Assembly (NCBI GenBank): GCA_030590865.1
Contig: JAUVCD010000011.1
Location: 1-32,482, forward strand
Direction of reading: 5' to 3'
DNA: 32,482 nt
Source of the DNA: Myxococcales bacterium
Lineage (GTDB): Bacteria > Myxococcota_A > Polyangia > Polyangiales > Polyangiaceae
Shown here: in pieces, positions 1-7,609 of the stretch
How positions within the stretch are numbered: position 1 is the stretch's first letter
Layout of the letters: each line of letters begins with the position of its first letter
Notes under the pieces: model-generated
Databases searched by the model: none
What the model saw: only the letters and a program-made list of their open reading frames with translations
What the model was told of the DNA's origin: nothing
Translations under genes and position numbers: made by a program

Positions 1-526
1 GCAGAGCAAGGGCAGCGTCGCGCCCGTCCCAGCCGACGCGGACGTCATCGGTGAGCGGGTGTTGGCTGGATTGCTCGCACGGCCCGTACTCGATGGTGAA
101 GCGACCGACGCTGCGGTGGAGCTTGACCACGAAGCTCAGCGCTCCCAACCCGCGGTAGAGAATCACTCTGGCCTTCCGGCCAGCCACGGTACCGTCCACC
201 TGGATCCGTTCGGGGTGCTGCTGCACGGTTCCGGCAAGTGCGTCGGCCATCAACTCCACGCAGTGAGCTTCCTGCTCGTCCGGAGCCAACTCCCTCACAG
301 AACGGTAGTTGTCAGGACCGGACCCGGCAGGCGCGCCGATCACTTTGGGATTCGGGCTTCGGCTCTGCTCGAGCCCTGGGTCATTCAGCTCCGGCAGCTC
401 CTTGGCGGCTCTCCGCCGGAGGAGGCGTGGCTTGTAATGAAACTGGTAGACAATGACGCCGACGAGCGTGAAGAGCACAACGAGCAGTAGCAGGATCACC
501 AGAGCGAATTCGCCCGGCACACTCAT
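1..526 (-). CDS. Partial single-pass membrane protein of unknown function (C-terminus beyond left edge)
   Basis: Reading the minus strand from an ATG at 526, the frame stays open to the window edge, giving about 175 residues without a stop. Residues about 7-27 form one strongly hydrophobic segment (Leu/Val/Ile-rich), followed by a basic stretch with several Arg and Lys. This suggests a short outside N-terminus and a soluble C-terminal part in the cytoplasm. The soluble part has no motif I recognise. The start codon abuts the stop codon of the MotA/TolQ-like gene directly (TAG then ATG with no spacer), so the two are almost certainly co-transcribed and probably translationally coupled. Its role may therefore be tied to that membrane protein, but this is inference. 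A long plus-strand frame over the same bases shares the same codon register and is judged a shadow because it lacks the coupling and the membrane-protein signature. Confidence 0.6.
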   Translation of the reverse strand, partial: MSVPGEFALVILLLLVVLFTLVGVIVYQFHYKPRLLRRRAAKELPELNDPGLEQSRSPNPKVIGAPAGSGPDNYRSVRELAPDEQEAHCVELMADALAGTVQQHPERIQVDGTVAGRKARVILYRGLGALSFVVKLHRSVGRFTIEYGPCEQSSQHPLTDDVRVGWDGRDAALAL

Positions 527-919
527 CTAGGCAGACCCCAGGGCAGCGCCTGACAACTCGCTCAACCGTTCGGAGAGTCGCCGCATGCCGACAGCCGTGA
601 TCACCCAAGTCACCGTGAGAATCGCACCGCCCATGATAGCCGGGGTGAGCGATTCGCCGATGCCAATCATGATCACCTTGGCGAAGTCGGAACTGTCGGC
701 GAACTTGGGATTCTGGGGCACGTGAACCATCACGGTGGCCAGGTTCGAGGACACCGCGGTCAGCACCGAGAACAAACTCGCTGCCGTGAAGGCTCGAATG
801 AGGGCCATCCGCCGCTCGTCAGGCTTGCGGGCGAACAAGATCGCCGTCGCCAGAGTGATAGCCCCTACCACCACGACCACTGCCATTCCAACACCACCGG
901 CTCGCAGGAACTCGATCAT
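527..919 (-). CDS. MotA/TolQ/ExbB-like small inner-membrane protein
   Basis: A 130-residue hydrophobic protein. I place the start at 919 because a perfect AAGGAGGT ribosome-binding site lies 6 bases upstream; a longer frame to 1246 would run through the divergent sigma-factor gene. Three hydrophobic stretches are visible: residues about 8-28, about 45-65 and about 85-110. A conserved-looking basic loop (RKPDERR) lies between the first two. The layout resembles short proteins of the MotA/TolQ/ExbB proton-channel superfamily that are common in myxobacterial genomes. It is shorter than classical ExbB or TolQ (about 220-240 residues), so a direct energy-transducing role is uncertain. Its stop codon touches the start codon of the next minus-strand gene. 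It is transcribed divergently from the ECF sigma factor across a gap of about 150 bases. Confidence 0.7.
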   Translation of the reverse strand: MIEFLRAGGVGMAVVVVVGAITLATAILFARKPDERRMALIRAFTAASLFSVLTAVSSNLATVMVHVPQNPKFADSSDFAKVIMIGIGESLTPAIMGGAILTVTWVITAVGMRRLSERLSELSGAALGSA

Positions 920-925
920 CGTCAG

Positions 926-933
926 ACCTCCTT
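926..933 (-). promoter_or_regulatory. Strong ribosome-binding site for the MotA/TolQ-like gene
   Basis: On the minus strand this reads AAGGAGGT, a full match to the anti-Shine-Dalgarno complement, 6 bases upstream of the ATG at 919. It rules out the longer upstream starts in the same frame. Confidence 0.8.
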
Positions 934-1072
934 GTCTTTGGTTGTCGTTTGGAGCAAGGACGAGCCGCCTCGTCGTCACCCTATGAAGTCCAACGAACGA
1001 CGGAGCTGAGCGTGACCGACATTTTGAAAATACTGCTGTCAGCCGCGGTGAGACGATGCCTTTGTCGTCCTC

Positions 1073-1666
1073 GTGACCGGACAGCGGGCTCAGATTGCGC
1101 GGTTGAAGGCAGGCGATGCCGCCGCCTTCGACGCCGTCTACGAGCGCTATCGCCCGCGGCTGTTCAGCTTTCTGGCGCGGCTGAGCGGAGAGCGAGCCCT
1201 GGCTGAGGACCTGGTCCAGGAGAGCTTCATGAAGCTGGCGCGCCATGCGCCGCGGCTAGCTGACACGACCCGGATCGGCGCCTGGCTGTTCACCGTGGCC
1301 CGCAATCTGTTCATCAGCCACAAGCGCTGGGCCTTGCTCGACATCGCGCGGGTTAGCGAGCTGCGGCTCTGGACCCAGCTGGCTGAGCCTCAGGCAACGC
1401 CATTGGCGGTCGCCACAGCAAGCGAGACGGAGCAGCTGATCGAACGCGCGATTGCGTCTCTTCCACTGGCCTATCGAGAAGTGCTGCTGCTGGTCGCGGT
1501 GGATGGCATGACGCCGAGTGAAGCGGCGACCGTCATCGGCTTGAAGCCGGCGGCGGTGCGCCAACGACTGGCCCGGGCCCGTGTTATGATTCGAGCCTAC
1601 CTCGACCGGGCCGAGGCGCCGGCTCCGTGCCCAGCGTCCCCCCGGCCAAAGAGCACTGACCCATGA
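1073..1666 (+). CDS. ECF-type RNA polymerase sigma factor
   Basis: A 197-residue sigma-70 family protein of the extracytoplasmic-function group, which redirects RNA polymerase to a stress- or signal-specific regulon. Region 2 spans residues about 20-85 and includes the helix around AEDLVQESFMKL and the WLFTVARN motif. Region 4 spans residues about 125-180, with the helix-turn-helix around PSEAATVIGLKPAAVRQRL. Regions 1.1 and 3 are absent, as expected for ECF factors. The start is a GTG; an in-frame TGA at 1049-1051 leaves no upstream alternative start. The C-terminal 20 residues are Pro/Ala-rich and probably disordered. The next gene overlaps it by four bases (ATGA) and is the likely regulator. 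I see no clear consensus promoter in the divergent gap, so autoregulation cannot be judged. Confidence 0.93.
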   Translation: MTGQRAQIARLKAGDAAAFDAVYERYRPRLFSFLARLSGERALAEDLVQESFMKLARHAPRLADTTRIGAWLFTVARNLFISHKRWALLDIARVSELRLWTQLAEPQATPLAVATASETEQLIERAIASLPLAYREVLLLVAVDGMTPSEAATVIGLKPAAVRQRLARARVMIRAYLDRAEAPAPCPASPRPKSTDP

Positions 1667-1947
1667 GTACTGAGCAGCGGTCGCCAGAATCCGAGACCCA
1701 AGCTGACGCCGAGCTATCAGCTTTGCTCGAGGCCCTGCCCACCGGTGACCTCGACAATCGCCGCGCGACCCACTTGAAGGCAGCCGCCCGCGCGGCCTTC
1801 ATCGCCGAGCACCAGCCCGCTGAGAAAGACTCTTGGGCGAACCTCGCGACGCTCTATCGCCGAGCATTCGAACCTGCGCTGGTTGCAACCGCCTGCGCCG
1901 CCTATCTCGGCTGGGCCTGCCAAATCGTGCTGACCCTTCAGCCCTAG
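1663..1947 (+). CDS. Small membrane-anchored protein, possible non-canonical anti-sigma factor
   Basis: A 94-residue protein whose ATG overlaps the TGA of the ECF sigma factor (ATGA), so translation is coupled and the two act together in all likelihood. The first 65 residues are charged and Ala/Glu-rich. The last 25 residues include one hydrophobic segment (about residues 70-92), consistent with a C-terminal membrane anchor. There is no His-x3-Cys-x2-Cys zinc motif, so it is not a ZAS-type anti-sigma factor by eye. The position and topology (cytoplasmic domain, then one TM) fit an anti-sigma factor or a sensor subunit; that function is inference from context only. The next gene on the right converges on it with a 19-base gap in which no hairpin is evident. 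Confidence 0.75.
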   Translation: MSTEQRSPESETQADAELSALLEALPTGDLDNRRATHLKAAARAAFIAEHQPAEKDSWANLATLYRRAFEPALVATACAAYLGWACQIVLTLQP

Positions 1948-1966
1948 CGCCGGGGCGAGCGAGGGA

Positions 1967-3358
1967 TCAGCAGCTGAGACCGCAGACCGACCCGACCTGG
2001 TTCACGCAGACCGAATCCCAGTCGGTGCTGCAACAGTAGGCGTCGGCTGAGCAGATCTGGGAGACACAGTTGCCAGGGCTGTCGCAGCCTGAGGTGAAAG
2101 GCGTCGAGCTCGGACCAGCGGTGCAGGGCGCGTGAGGACAGTTGCCGGCACAGATGCCGCTGCCACAGACCGTCTGTACGGCGCCTACACAGAGCGAATC
2201 CCAAGAGTTGCTGCAGCAGAAAGAATCGACGGCGCAGATCATCCCGACGCAGGAGTCACAGCTGGCCACCAAGGCCACGCCAATGGTGCACGCCCCGTGG
2301 GCGCAGCCACAGCCATCGTCGACGCTGCCATTGCAGTCATTGTCGAACCCATCGCCGCATATCTCGGCAGAGGGCTGCTGGTTCTGAACGCAGCTGAGCG
2401 AGCCGCTGATACAGGTCATGGTCCCGGCGGCACAAACGCCGAGCTGGCCGGTGTTGCAGGAGCCGCCACCCCCAGGGTTGCCGTTGTCTATTTGCCCGTT
2501 ACAGTCGTTGTCCAGATTGTCACACAGCTCGGCGGTCGCCTGTTGGTTCGGCAGGCAGGTGAACGAACCACCAGAGCAGGTCGTGGTGCCGGCAGCGCAG
2601 ATACCGAGCAGCCCGGTGCTACACGAGCCACCGCCCCCAGGATCACCTTCGTCCGCCTGGCCGTCGCAATCGTCGTCCAGGCCGTTGCAACTCTCGAGCC
2701 CCGGAGTCACCTCGCCGGTACAGCTGGTGGGCCACTGGCCGCTGGTGCAGATCTGCTGGCCTGCCTGGCAAAGGCCGACGTTCTCCGTCCCGCTGGGCCC
2801 GGTGTAGCAGGGCTGGGTCGTGCCATCGACACAGTCACAACCGTCGTCGATCAGCCCGTTGCAGTTGTTGTCCAGCGAGTCGCAGGCCTCGTCCGCCGGC
2901 ACCACCTGCCCCTCGCAATCCAGGGACCAGGAGCCGTTCACACAGTACTGGGTGCCTGAGGCACACTCCCCGATGTCCTGACTGGCCGCCGGGCCGGTGT
3001 AACAGGGGCGCGAATCGCCATCATCGCAACCGCAGCCCTCGTCGACGACGCCATCGCAATTGTTGTCGAGGCCATCACAGCTCTCGTTCTCAGGAAGCTG
3101 GTAGCCGGCACAGGCGCTCCAGGTCCCATTCTCGCAGGTCGTGGTGCCATCGGCACACACACCGATGCCTTGGGTCGCAGGCGATCCAGGGTAGCAGGAG
3201 CTGGTCTCCCCTTCGGTGGTGCAGGGGCCATCAGGGTCATCGAGATCTACAGCGCCAGCGCCGGGGTCACCGATCTCCCCGATACACGCTGATAGCAGCA
3301 CCGTCAGCGCCAGCGTCGACCGCCATGCCGACACGGTGCTCGATGAGAGCTCTCGCAA
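1967..3358 (-). CDS. Cysteine-rich lipoprotein with five MopE-type metal-binding repeats
   Basis: About 463 residues. I choose a TTG start at 3358 because AAAGGAGG lies 8 bases upstream. It gives a compact lipoprotein signal ending in the lipobox LLSAC with Cys25; the alternative GTG at 3382 would put that ribosome-binding site inside the gene. The mature protein carries five copies of an Asp/Asn-rich motif of the form C-x-x-x-DN-x-CNG-x-x-D-x-G-C (for example CDGLDNNCDGVVDEGC). This resembles the putative copper- or calcium-binding repeats of MopE-like proteins. Each is separated by a module with C-Y-x-G and T-C motifs. The last about 110 residues hold two copies of a module with CC-S-x-x-WDS-x-C. 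The protein is predicted to be an outer-membrane or surface lipoprotein stabilised by disulfides or bound metal. Ligand and partner are unknown. Confidence 0.85.
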   Translation of the reverse strand: MRELSSSTVSAWRSTLALTVLLSACIGEIGDPGAGAVDLDDPDGPCTTEGETSSCYPGSPATQGIGVCADGTTTCENGTWSACAGYQLPENESCDGLDNNCDGVVDEGCGCDDGDSRPCYTGPAASQDIGECASGTQYCVNGSWSLDCEGQVVPADEACDSLDNNCNGLIDDGCDCVDGTTQPCYTGPSGTENVGLCQAGQQICTSGQWPTSCTGEVTPGLESCNGLDDDCDGQADEGDPGGGGSCSTGLLGICAAGTTTCSGGSFTCLPNQQATAELCDNLDNDCNGQIDNGNPGGGGSCNTGQLGVCAAGTMTCISGSLSCVQNQQPSAEICGDGFDNDCNGSVDDGCGCAHGACTIGVALVASCDSCVGMICAVDSFCCSNSWDSLCVGAVQTVCGSGICAGNCPHAPCTAGPSSTPFTSGCDSPGNCVSQICSADAYCCSTDWDSVCVNQVGSVCGLSC

Positions 3359-3366
3359 GTCGCTAG

Positions 3367-3374
3367 CCTCCTTT
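3367..3374 (-). promoter_or_regulatory. Ribosome-binding site that selects a TTG start
   Basis: On the minus strand this reads AAAGGAGG and lies 8 bases before a TTG at 3358, in frame with the MopE-repeat lipoprotein. The upstream GTG at 3382 has no comparable site and the Shine-Dalgarno would then be translated as Lys-Glu. Confidence 0.65.
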
Positions 3375-3461
3375 GGCAGCACAAGGCCCGCTCTCTATTG
3401 ATGATAGCGCGAGCCTGGGGCACTGCGCACAAAAGTCGGCAACCTCTCGATCGAACCCGCT

Positions 3462-3851
3462 TCACGCCCCCTGGCCGGCGAGTACATCGTCGGTCACCTC
3501 GACGGCCGCCTCGATCATCTCGAGCTCGTCGTCATCGATGCCGAGGGCGTGAGCCAACCTACGGATGTCCCTGGTCTCCGAATCGGCAACCTCTCCGTCC
3601 ACTCGCGCCAACATCACCGCCTGGGCCACGGCGAAGCGTCGCTCCAGGTCATCGGTGAACAAGGCGCTGATCTCCTCGAGCGTCGGTGGGGCTCTGCGGA
3701 TGGCTTCGCAGAGCTCGTGGCGCCGGGCCTCGGGGATAGCCAAGGCGTCCATGACGGTGGTCAGCATCTCCCGTTCTTCCGGGGCGATGCGCTCATCGGC
3801 CCAGGCGACGAACCCCAGTGCCTTGATCAAGCCGATGGCGTTGTCGCCCAT
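3462..3851 (-). CDS. TerB-like helical protein
   Basis: A 129-residue acidic, all-helical-looking protein without signal peptide, hence probably cytoplasmic. It resembles the TerB fold. The N-terminal half contains A-WADERIAPEERE, and the C-terminal half repeats the pattern as ARVDGEVADSETRD. In TerB-like domains such Asp/Glu positions can bind divalent metal. TerB-type proteins are associated with tellurite resistance operons but also occur widely as stand-alone metal-sensing or membrane-stress proteins; no other ter gene is present here. The gene sits between two minus-strand lipoprotein genes, 29 bases before the stop of its upstream neighbour's frame. No strong ribosome-binding site is visible ahead of the ATG, so the start is the less certain part. 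Confidence 0.75.
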   Translation of the reverse strand: MGDNAIGLIKALGFVAWADERIAPEEREMLTTVMDALAIPEARRHELCEAIRRAPPTLEEISALFTDDLERRFAVAQAVMLARVDGEVADSETRDIRRLAHALGIDDDELEMIEAAVEVTDDVLAGQGA

Positions 3852-3879
3852 GGCGCAGCCATGTAGCAGATCGCTGGCC

Positions 3880-5466
3880 TCAGAGCACGCTCAAGACCAG
3901 CTGGTGGATTCGCGCTTCGCTCCCTGAGCTGAAGCGGACCCACTGAGTGGCCGTGCCGACAATCGTGTCGACGTGGCAGCCGACCGAGAAATCTCCACCG
4001 ATGGCCGCCGTAATATCGGCGACGGCCTGAGGGCTGAGCACGATGGTCTTGTTACTGCCGACGTCGCTCTGCAGCACCGTGAAGGTGCCGTACGAGTTGC
4101 CTTGCATCAGGTCATTGTAGATGGCGACGCTGGTGCCGCTGGCTTCGAGGGTGGCGGCCGGGGTGCTCACGTCCCACACCGACAGAGTCTCGGTGCCGTC
4201 CCCGCTACTGAAGCTCTCGATCTCCAACACCAGCTCGGCGGCGATGATTGTGCCCGTGACGCCGGTGACGTTGAAGCTGAAGTAGGAGTTGTAGTCGTCG
4301 ATGGAGGTGTGGCCGGTGAGGGTGTTGTCATTAGACGAGGTGTGGGGGCCATTGGAACGCCACCACCCACGGTTGACCGCATTGAGCACGACCTGCACCG
4401 GGTTGCAGTCGTTATCCGTCTGGAGGGTGCAGCCCTGAGGGCAACAGAAGTCACCATTGATGCACTGGGTAATGGTTGAGGCACCGGTGCAAACGCCGCT
4501 CTGACAGGTGTCGTTCAAGGTGCAGAAGCTGTTGTCGTTGCAGGTCTGTCCCTCGTTGGCAGGCTGGGGATTGCAGTTGCTTTGATTGTCGCAGATCCCC
4601 TGATTGCACTGGTCGGTCGCCTCGGCGCATGGCTGTCCCGGCGCCACCGCCTGCTGCTCGCATTGCCCGGTGTTGACGTTACATACGCCGTCGTTGCAGC
4701 CCACGGTCAGATAGGAACAGTCCATCGCGCTGCCGCCTTGACAGACACCAGCGGCGCAGGTCTTGTTGACCGTGCACAGATCGTTCGGATCGGTGCAGCC
4801 CTGCCCCTCGTTGCCCGGCTCGGGCTCACACTGGCCATTCTGGGGGTTGCACACCGAGACGTGGCACTCGTTGGGCACCGGCGAGAAGAAGCAGTCCTTC
4901 GCGGTGCCTGAACAGAGGCCATTGGTGCAGGTGGTGTTCTCGAGGCACAGGTCGTTGGGATCGACGCAGGCCGCACCATTGGACTTGGCCACGGTGGAGC
5001 AGGTCTGGCTGGTCTCCTCGCAGGTCACATCCTCACAAGCTGCCGGGGTCAACCCGCAGTCATTCGGAGGACCAGGCTCGCAAACCCCGGACAGGCAGGC
5101 GTCAGCCACGGTGCAGAAGGTACCGTCATCGCAGGTGGTGCCATCCACGTCGGCCACCACTTCGCACTGACCACTCTGGGCATTGCACTGGGCCACCTGG
5201 CACATAGGCGCCTGGATCTGGCTGCAGTCGATGGCGCAAGGCGAGGTGTTGCCGCTGCCTGCCTCACCGCCCACGCCGCTGCTGCCGCCTGCACCGCCCA
5301 CGCCGCTGGTGGTCGAGGTGCTGGTCGGCCCGGAGCCACCGAAGTTGGTGGTGTCGGTGCCGGACGCACAGCCGGCCATGGACCCGCCGATGACCGCCGC
5401 GCCGGTGAGCAAGGCGGTCAACAGGACGGAGACAGGTGGGGCCTTCGAGAGGGGATGGGCAAGCAT
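3880..5466 (-). CDS. Cysteine-repeat lipoprotein with C-terminal beta-sandwich (DNRLRE-like)
   Basis: About 528 residues from the ATG at 5466; an in-frame ATG at 5490 is an alternative, and longer starts would overlap the upstream phosphoesterase gene. The N-terminus is a lipoprotein signal ending SMAGC (Cys33). A Gly/Ser/Thr spacer to about residue 85 would lift the protein off the membrane. Residues about 87-330 contain at least five related Cys-rich repeats with the pattern G-x-x-C-x-D-x-x-x-C-T-x-x-x-x-C-x-x-G-x-C, each probably cross-linked by disulfides. The last about 180 residues lack Cys until near the end and read as a beta-sandwich (segments such as NSYFSFNVTG and ELVLEIES), reminiscent of DNRLRE domains of surface proteins. 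The overall form suggests an adhesin or structural surface lipoprotein; ligand unknown. Confidence 0.85.
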   Translation of the reverse strand: MLAHPLSKAPPVSVLLTALLTGAAVIGGSMAGCASGTDTTNFGGSGPTSTSTTSGVGGAGGSSGVGGEAGSGNTSPCAIDCSQIQAPMCQVAQCNAQSGQCEVVADVDGTTCDDGTFCTVADACLSGVCEPGPPNDCGLTPAACEDVTCEETSQTCSTVAKSNGAACVDPNDLCLENTTCTNGLCSGTAKDCFFSPVPNECHVSVCNPQNGQCEPEPGNEGQGCTDPNDLCTVNKTCAAGVCQGGSAMDCSYLTVGCNDGVCNVNTGQCEQQAVAPGQPCAEATDQCNQGICDNQSNCNPQPANEGQTCNDNSFCTLNDTCQSGVCTGASTITQCINGDFCCPQGCTLQTDNDCNPVQVVLNAVNRGWWRSNGPHTSSNDNTLTGHTSIDDYNSYFSFNVTGVTGTIIAAELVLEIESFSSGDGTETLSVWDVSTPAATLEASGTSVAIYNDLMQGNSYGTFTVLQSDVGSNKTIVLSPQAVADITAAIGGDFSVGCHVDTIVGTATQWVRFSSGSEARIHQLVLSVL

Positions 5467-5525
5467 GGTCACGAGAATAGCATGGGCCATTCCAGCCGCG
5501 CCGCCTCCAGGCGCTAGGACCTGCG

Positions 5526-7511
5526 CTAGGATCGGCGCGAGCGACGCGCTCGGCGCAGCCGCCAGGCCAGGCCGGCGACCAAGAGCCACACCGCCGCAAA
5601 TATCCCGGTGGGCGGCCCCACGCGGCAGCCACAGCCACCGTCATCGCCGCCACTGGCAGGCAAGCCGCCTGCGCCGCCGCTCGCACCACCGCCCACGCCG
5701 CCGTCCGAGTCGGCACCGCTGCCACCGACTCCACCATCTGGGGGATCGACGGGGGGCTCGGCGTAACAGTTCCAGATGCAGGCACCTTCGATGCACTGCC
5801 ACTCGCCGATCTCGCCAGGCTCGCAGGTGCCGGCGGTGCGCTGCTCACAATCCACCGGTGCCGAGCACTCGCTCAAAGCGTCACCGAGCGTGAAGCTGTC
5901 GAGCACGCTGCCATCAACCCGATAGGCGGTGAAATCGAGCTTGGGGCCGTGGATGTCCAAAATGCAATAGTGATGAATCTGCTCGTAGACCTCACTCCAC
6001 CAGTCGCCCGACACGCCGTAGGTCGGTGCCCCGCCACCACCGGTGACGACATATTTGACGCCATTGACCGTGCCGCGCTCGTAGTGGTGATCATGCCCTG
6101 AGAACACGATGTCGACGCCATACTGCTCGAACAGGGGCACCAAGTCGTTGCGGGCGCTCATGCTCGACCCATGGGAGCCTGAATCGTAAGGGCCGCTGTG
6201 GAGCTCGACCAAGATGAGACGAACATCAGGATCCTGGGCCGCATCCTGAAGTGTCTGCTCCAGCCAGGCCACCTGGGGGCTCTGGGCATCGATGTCACTG
6301 ACGTATTGGTCCAGCGAGATCACCAGCGTCGTGGCATATTTCTCCGAATAGAAACGCTCGGCCGTCGGCGCGTTGTCCGGCAACTCGAAGATATCGATGT
6401 AGAGGGTCCCCTCCCCCTCGTGGTTTCCTAGCGACGGAAACAGCGGCACGTCGCGAGCAAAGGCGGCTTCGATGTCGAAGAAAGTGTCCCATTGCGCACT
6501 ATCGCTGCCGGTCGCGACGAGATCGCCGGTGATGAGCGCCAGCATCGGCTCGTAGGGCTCGATTCCAGCCATCACGTCGGCGTGGTCCTGGTGACCGGAG
6601 CGCGTATCGCCGTACACACCGATGCGATAAGGATCGGCCATGTTGACCTCGGTGTGGAAGCGACCCATCGGGCTCGGGACCTGCGCGGATTGCACCTGGT
6701 AATGGTGCCACGAGGCAGGCACCAACCCGGTGAGTTGCACCACGTGATGCGTCTTGGGATTGGTGTCCTCCTCGGTCAGCGTCATAGCCTCGGTGGGACC
6801 GTGAATGACCGTGCTCACCGCCGGCTGATCCGTCTCCCAGACGACCAAAGCCGTATAGCGATCCACCTGCTGAACGAAGGGGCCACGGGTGATGTCGGCG
6901 TCCACCGGTGGAGTGTCGTAACCCCTGAGGGTGGGAATGAACGACAGGTCCGAGCTGCCGAGGCTGGCGTTATGCACCTCGACGGAGAAGACGTTGTCCC
7001 CTTGAACCAGGAGGCTGGGACTGACCACGAAGGTCTGGGCTCCATCGCTGGCCTCGTGCCCGCCGCTGGCGGCATCGCTGGCCTGGAGCGGGCCGCTGGG
7101 AACGTTGGAACGGGCGATCTCGGTGCCGTTCAAATAGGCCACGAAGCCGTCGTCGAAGATCGCCTCGAGCTCGAGACTGGTGACACTCGAGGCCTCTGAG
7201 CCCATCGTGAAATGAGAGCGGACATAGACGGTCAGGTAGCCACCCGACATGTCGCTCAGCACCGTGGCGTCGTCGCCATCGCCATAGCCAATGCCGAAGC
7301 CGGTGGCAGCAGCAGTCCAGTCCTGGTTCTCGGTGAAGCCGACGTCGGTCCAGGTGGCGGCCGGAGTCTGGGTGCCCTTGAAGTAGGACAGCGGATGGCC
7401 CTGCTGCACCATCATCCAGGTGGTGGCCTGAGCTGGCGTGGCCAGCAGCAGCCCCACAACCAGCAGAAGTCCCCCCAGCACGGCACGCTTCAACCCAATC
7501 TTCGTCACCAT
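5526..7511 (-). CDS. Secreted purple-acid-phosphatase-like metallophosphoesterase with MYXO-CTERM-like tail
   Basis: 661 residues from the ATG at 7511, which is preceded by GAGGA and opens a clear Sec signal (MVTKIGLKR, hydrophobic core, cut after PAQA at about residue 29). Residues about 30-200 form a beta-rich domain containing FDDGFVAYLNGTEIAR. A fibronectin-III-like purple-acid-phosphatase N domain follows (about 205-300). The calcineurin-like catalytic domain shows YGDTRSG, TGDLVATG, LGNHEGEG, a later LHSG histidine and SGHDHHYERG, so the metal-ligand set looks complete. A Cys-containing module and a Gly-rich linker lead to DGGCGCRVGPP, one TM helix and a terminal Arg cluster. This is the pattern of the MYXO-CTERM sorting signal, which anchors proteins at the myxobacterial cell surface. 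Likely substrates are phosphomonoesters or diesters outside the cell; specificity cannot be read from sequence. Confidence 0.92.
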   Translation of the reverse strand: MVTKIGLKRAVLGGLLLVVGLLLATPAQATTWMMVQQGHPLSYFKGTQTPAATWTDVGFTENQDWTAAATGFGIGYGDGDDATVLSDMSGGYLTVYVRSHFTMGSEASSVTSLELEAIFDDGFVAYLNGTEIARSNVPSGPLQASDAASGGHEASDGAQTFVVSPSLLVQGDNVFSVEVHNASLGSSDLSFIPTLRGYDTPPVDADITRGPFVQQVDRYTALVVWETDQPAVSTVIHGPTEAMTLTEEDTNPKTHHVVQLTGLVPASWHHYQVQSAQVPSPMGRFHTEVNMADPYRIGVYGDTRSGHQDHADVMAGIEPYEPMLALITGDLVATGSDSAQWDTFFDIEAAFARDVPLFPSLGNHEGEGTLYIDIFELPDNAPTAERFYSEKYATTLVISLDQYVSDIDAQSPQVAWLEQTLQDAAQDPDVRLILVELHSGPYDSGSHGSSMSARNDLVPLFEQYGVDIVFSGHDHHYERGTVNGVKYVVTGGGGAPTYGVSGDWWSEVYEQIHHYCILDIHGPKLDFTAYRVDGSVLDSFTLGDALSECSAPVDCEQRTAGTCEPGEIGEWQCIEGACIWNCYAEPPVDPPDGGVGGSGADSDGGVGGGASGGAGGLPASGGDDGGCGCRVGPPTGIFAAVWLLVAGLAWRLRRARRSRRS

Positions 7512-7609
7512 CGTGGTCCTCGCTTGTCTGCGGATATTGAAACAGCGAAGCCAGGTCCATGCAAGATCTGGCTCCTGGCCCGTCGAGCCCATCGAACCTG
7601 CCTCGGGCG

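Noticed and set aside
59-490. Plus-strand frame of 143 codons over the left edge
   Set aside because: It lies opposite the minus-strand one-TM protein, which abuts the MotA/TolQ-like gene and has a convincing TM segment; the plus frame has no domain or ribosome-binding site.
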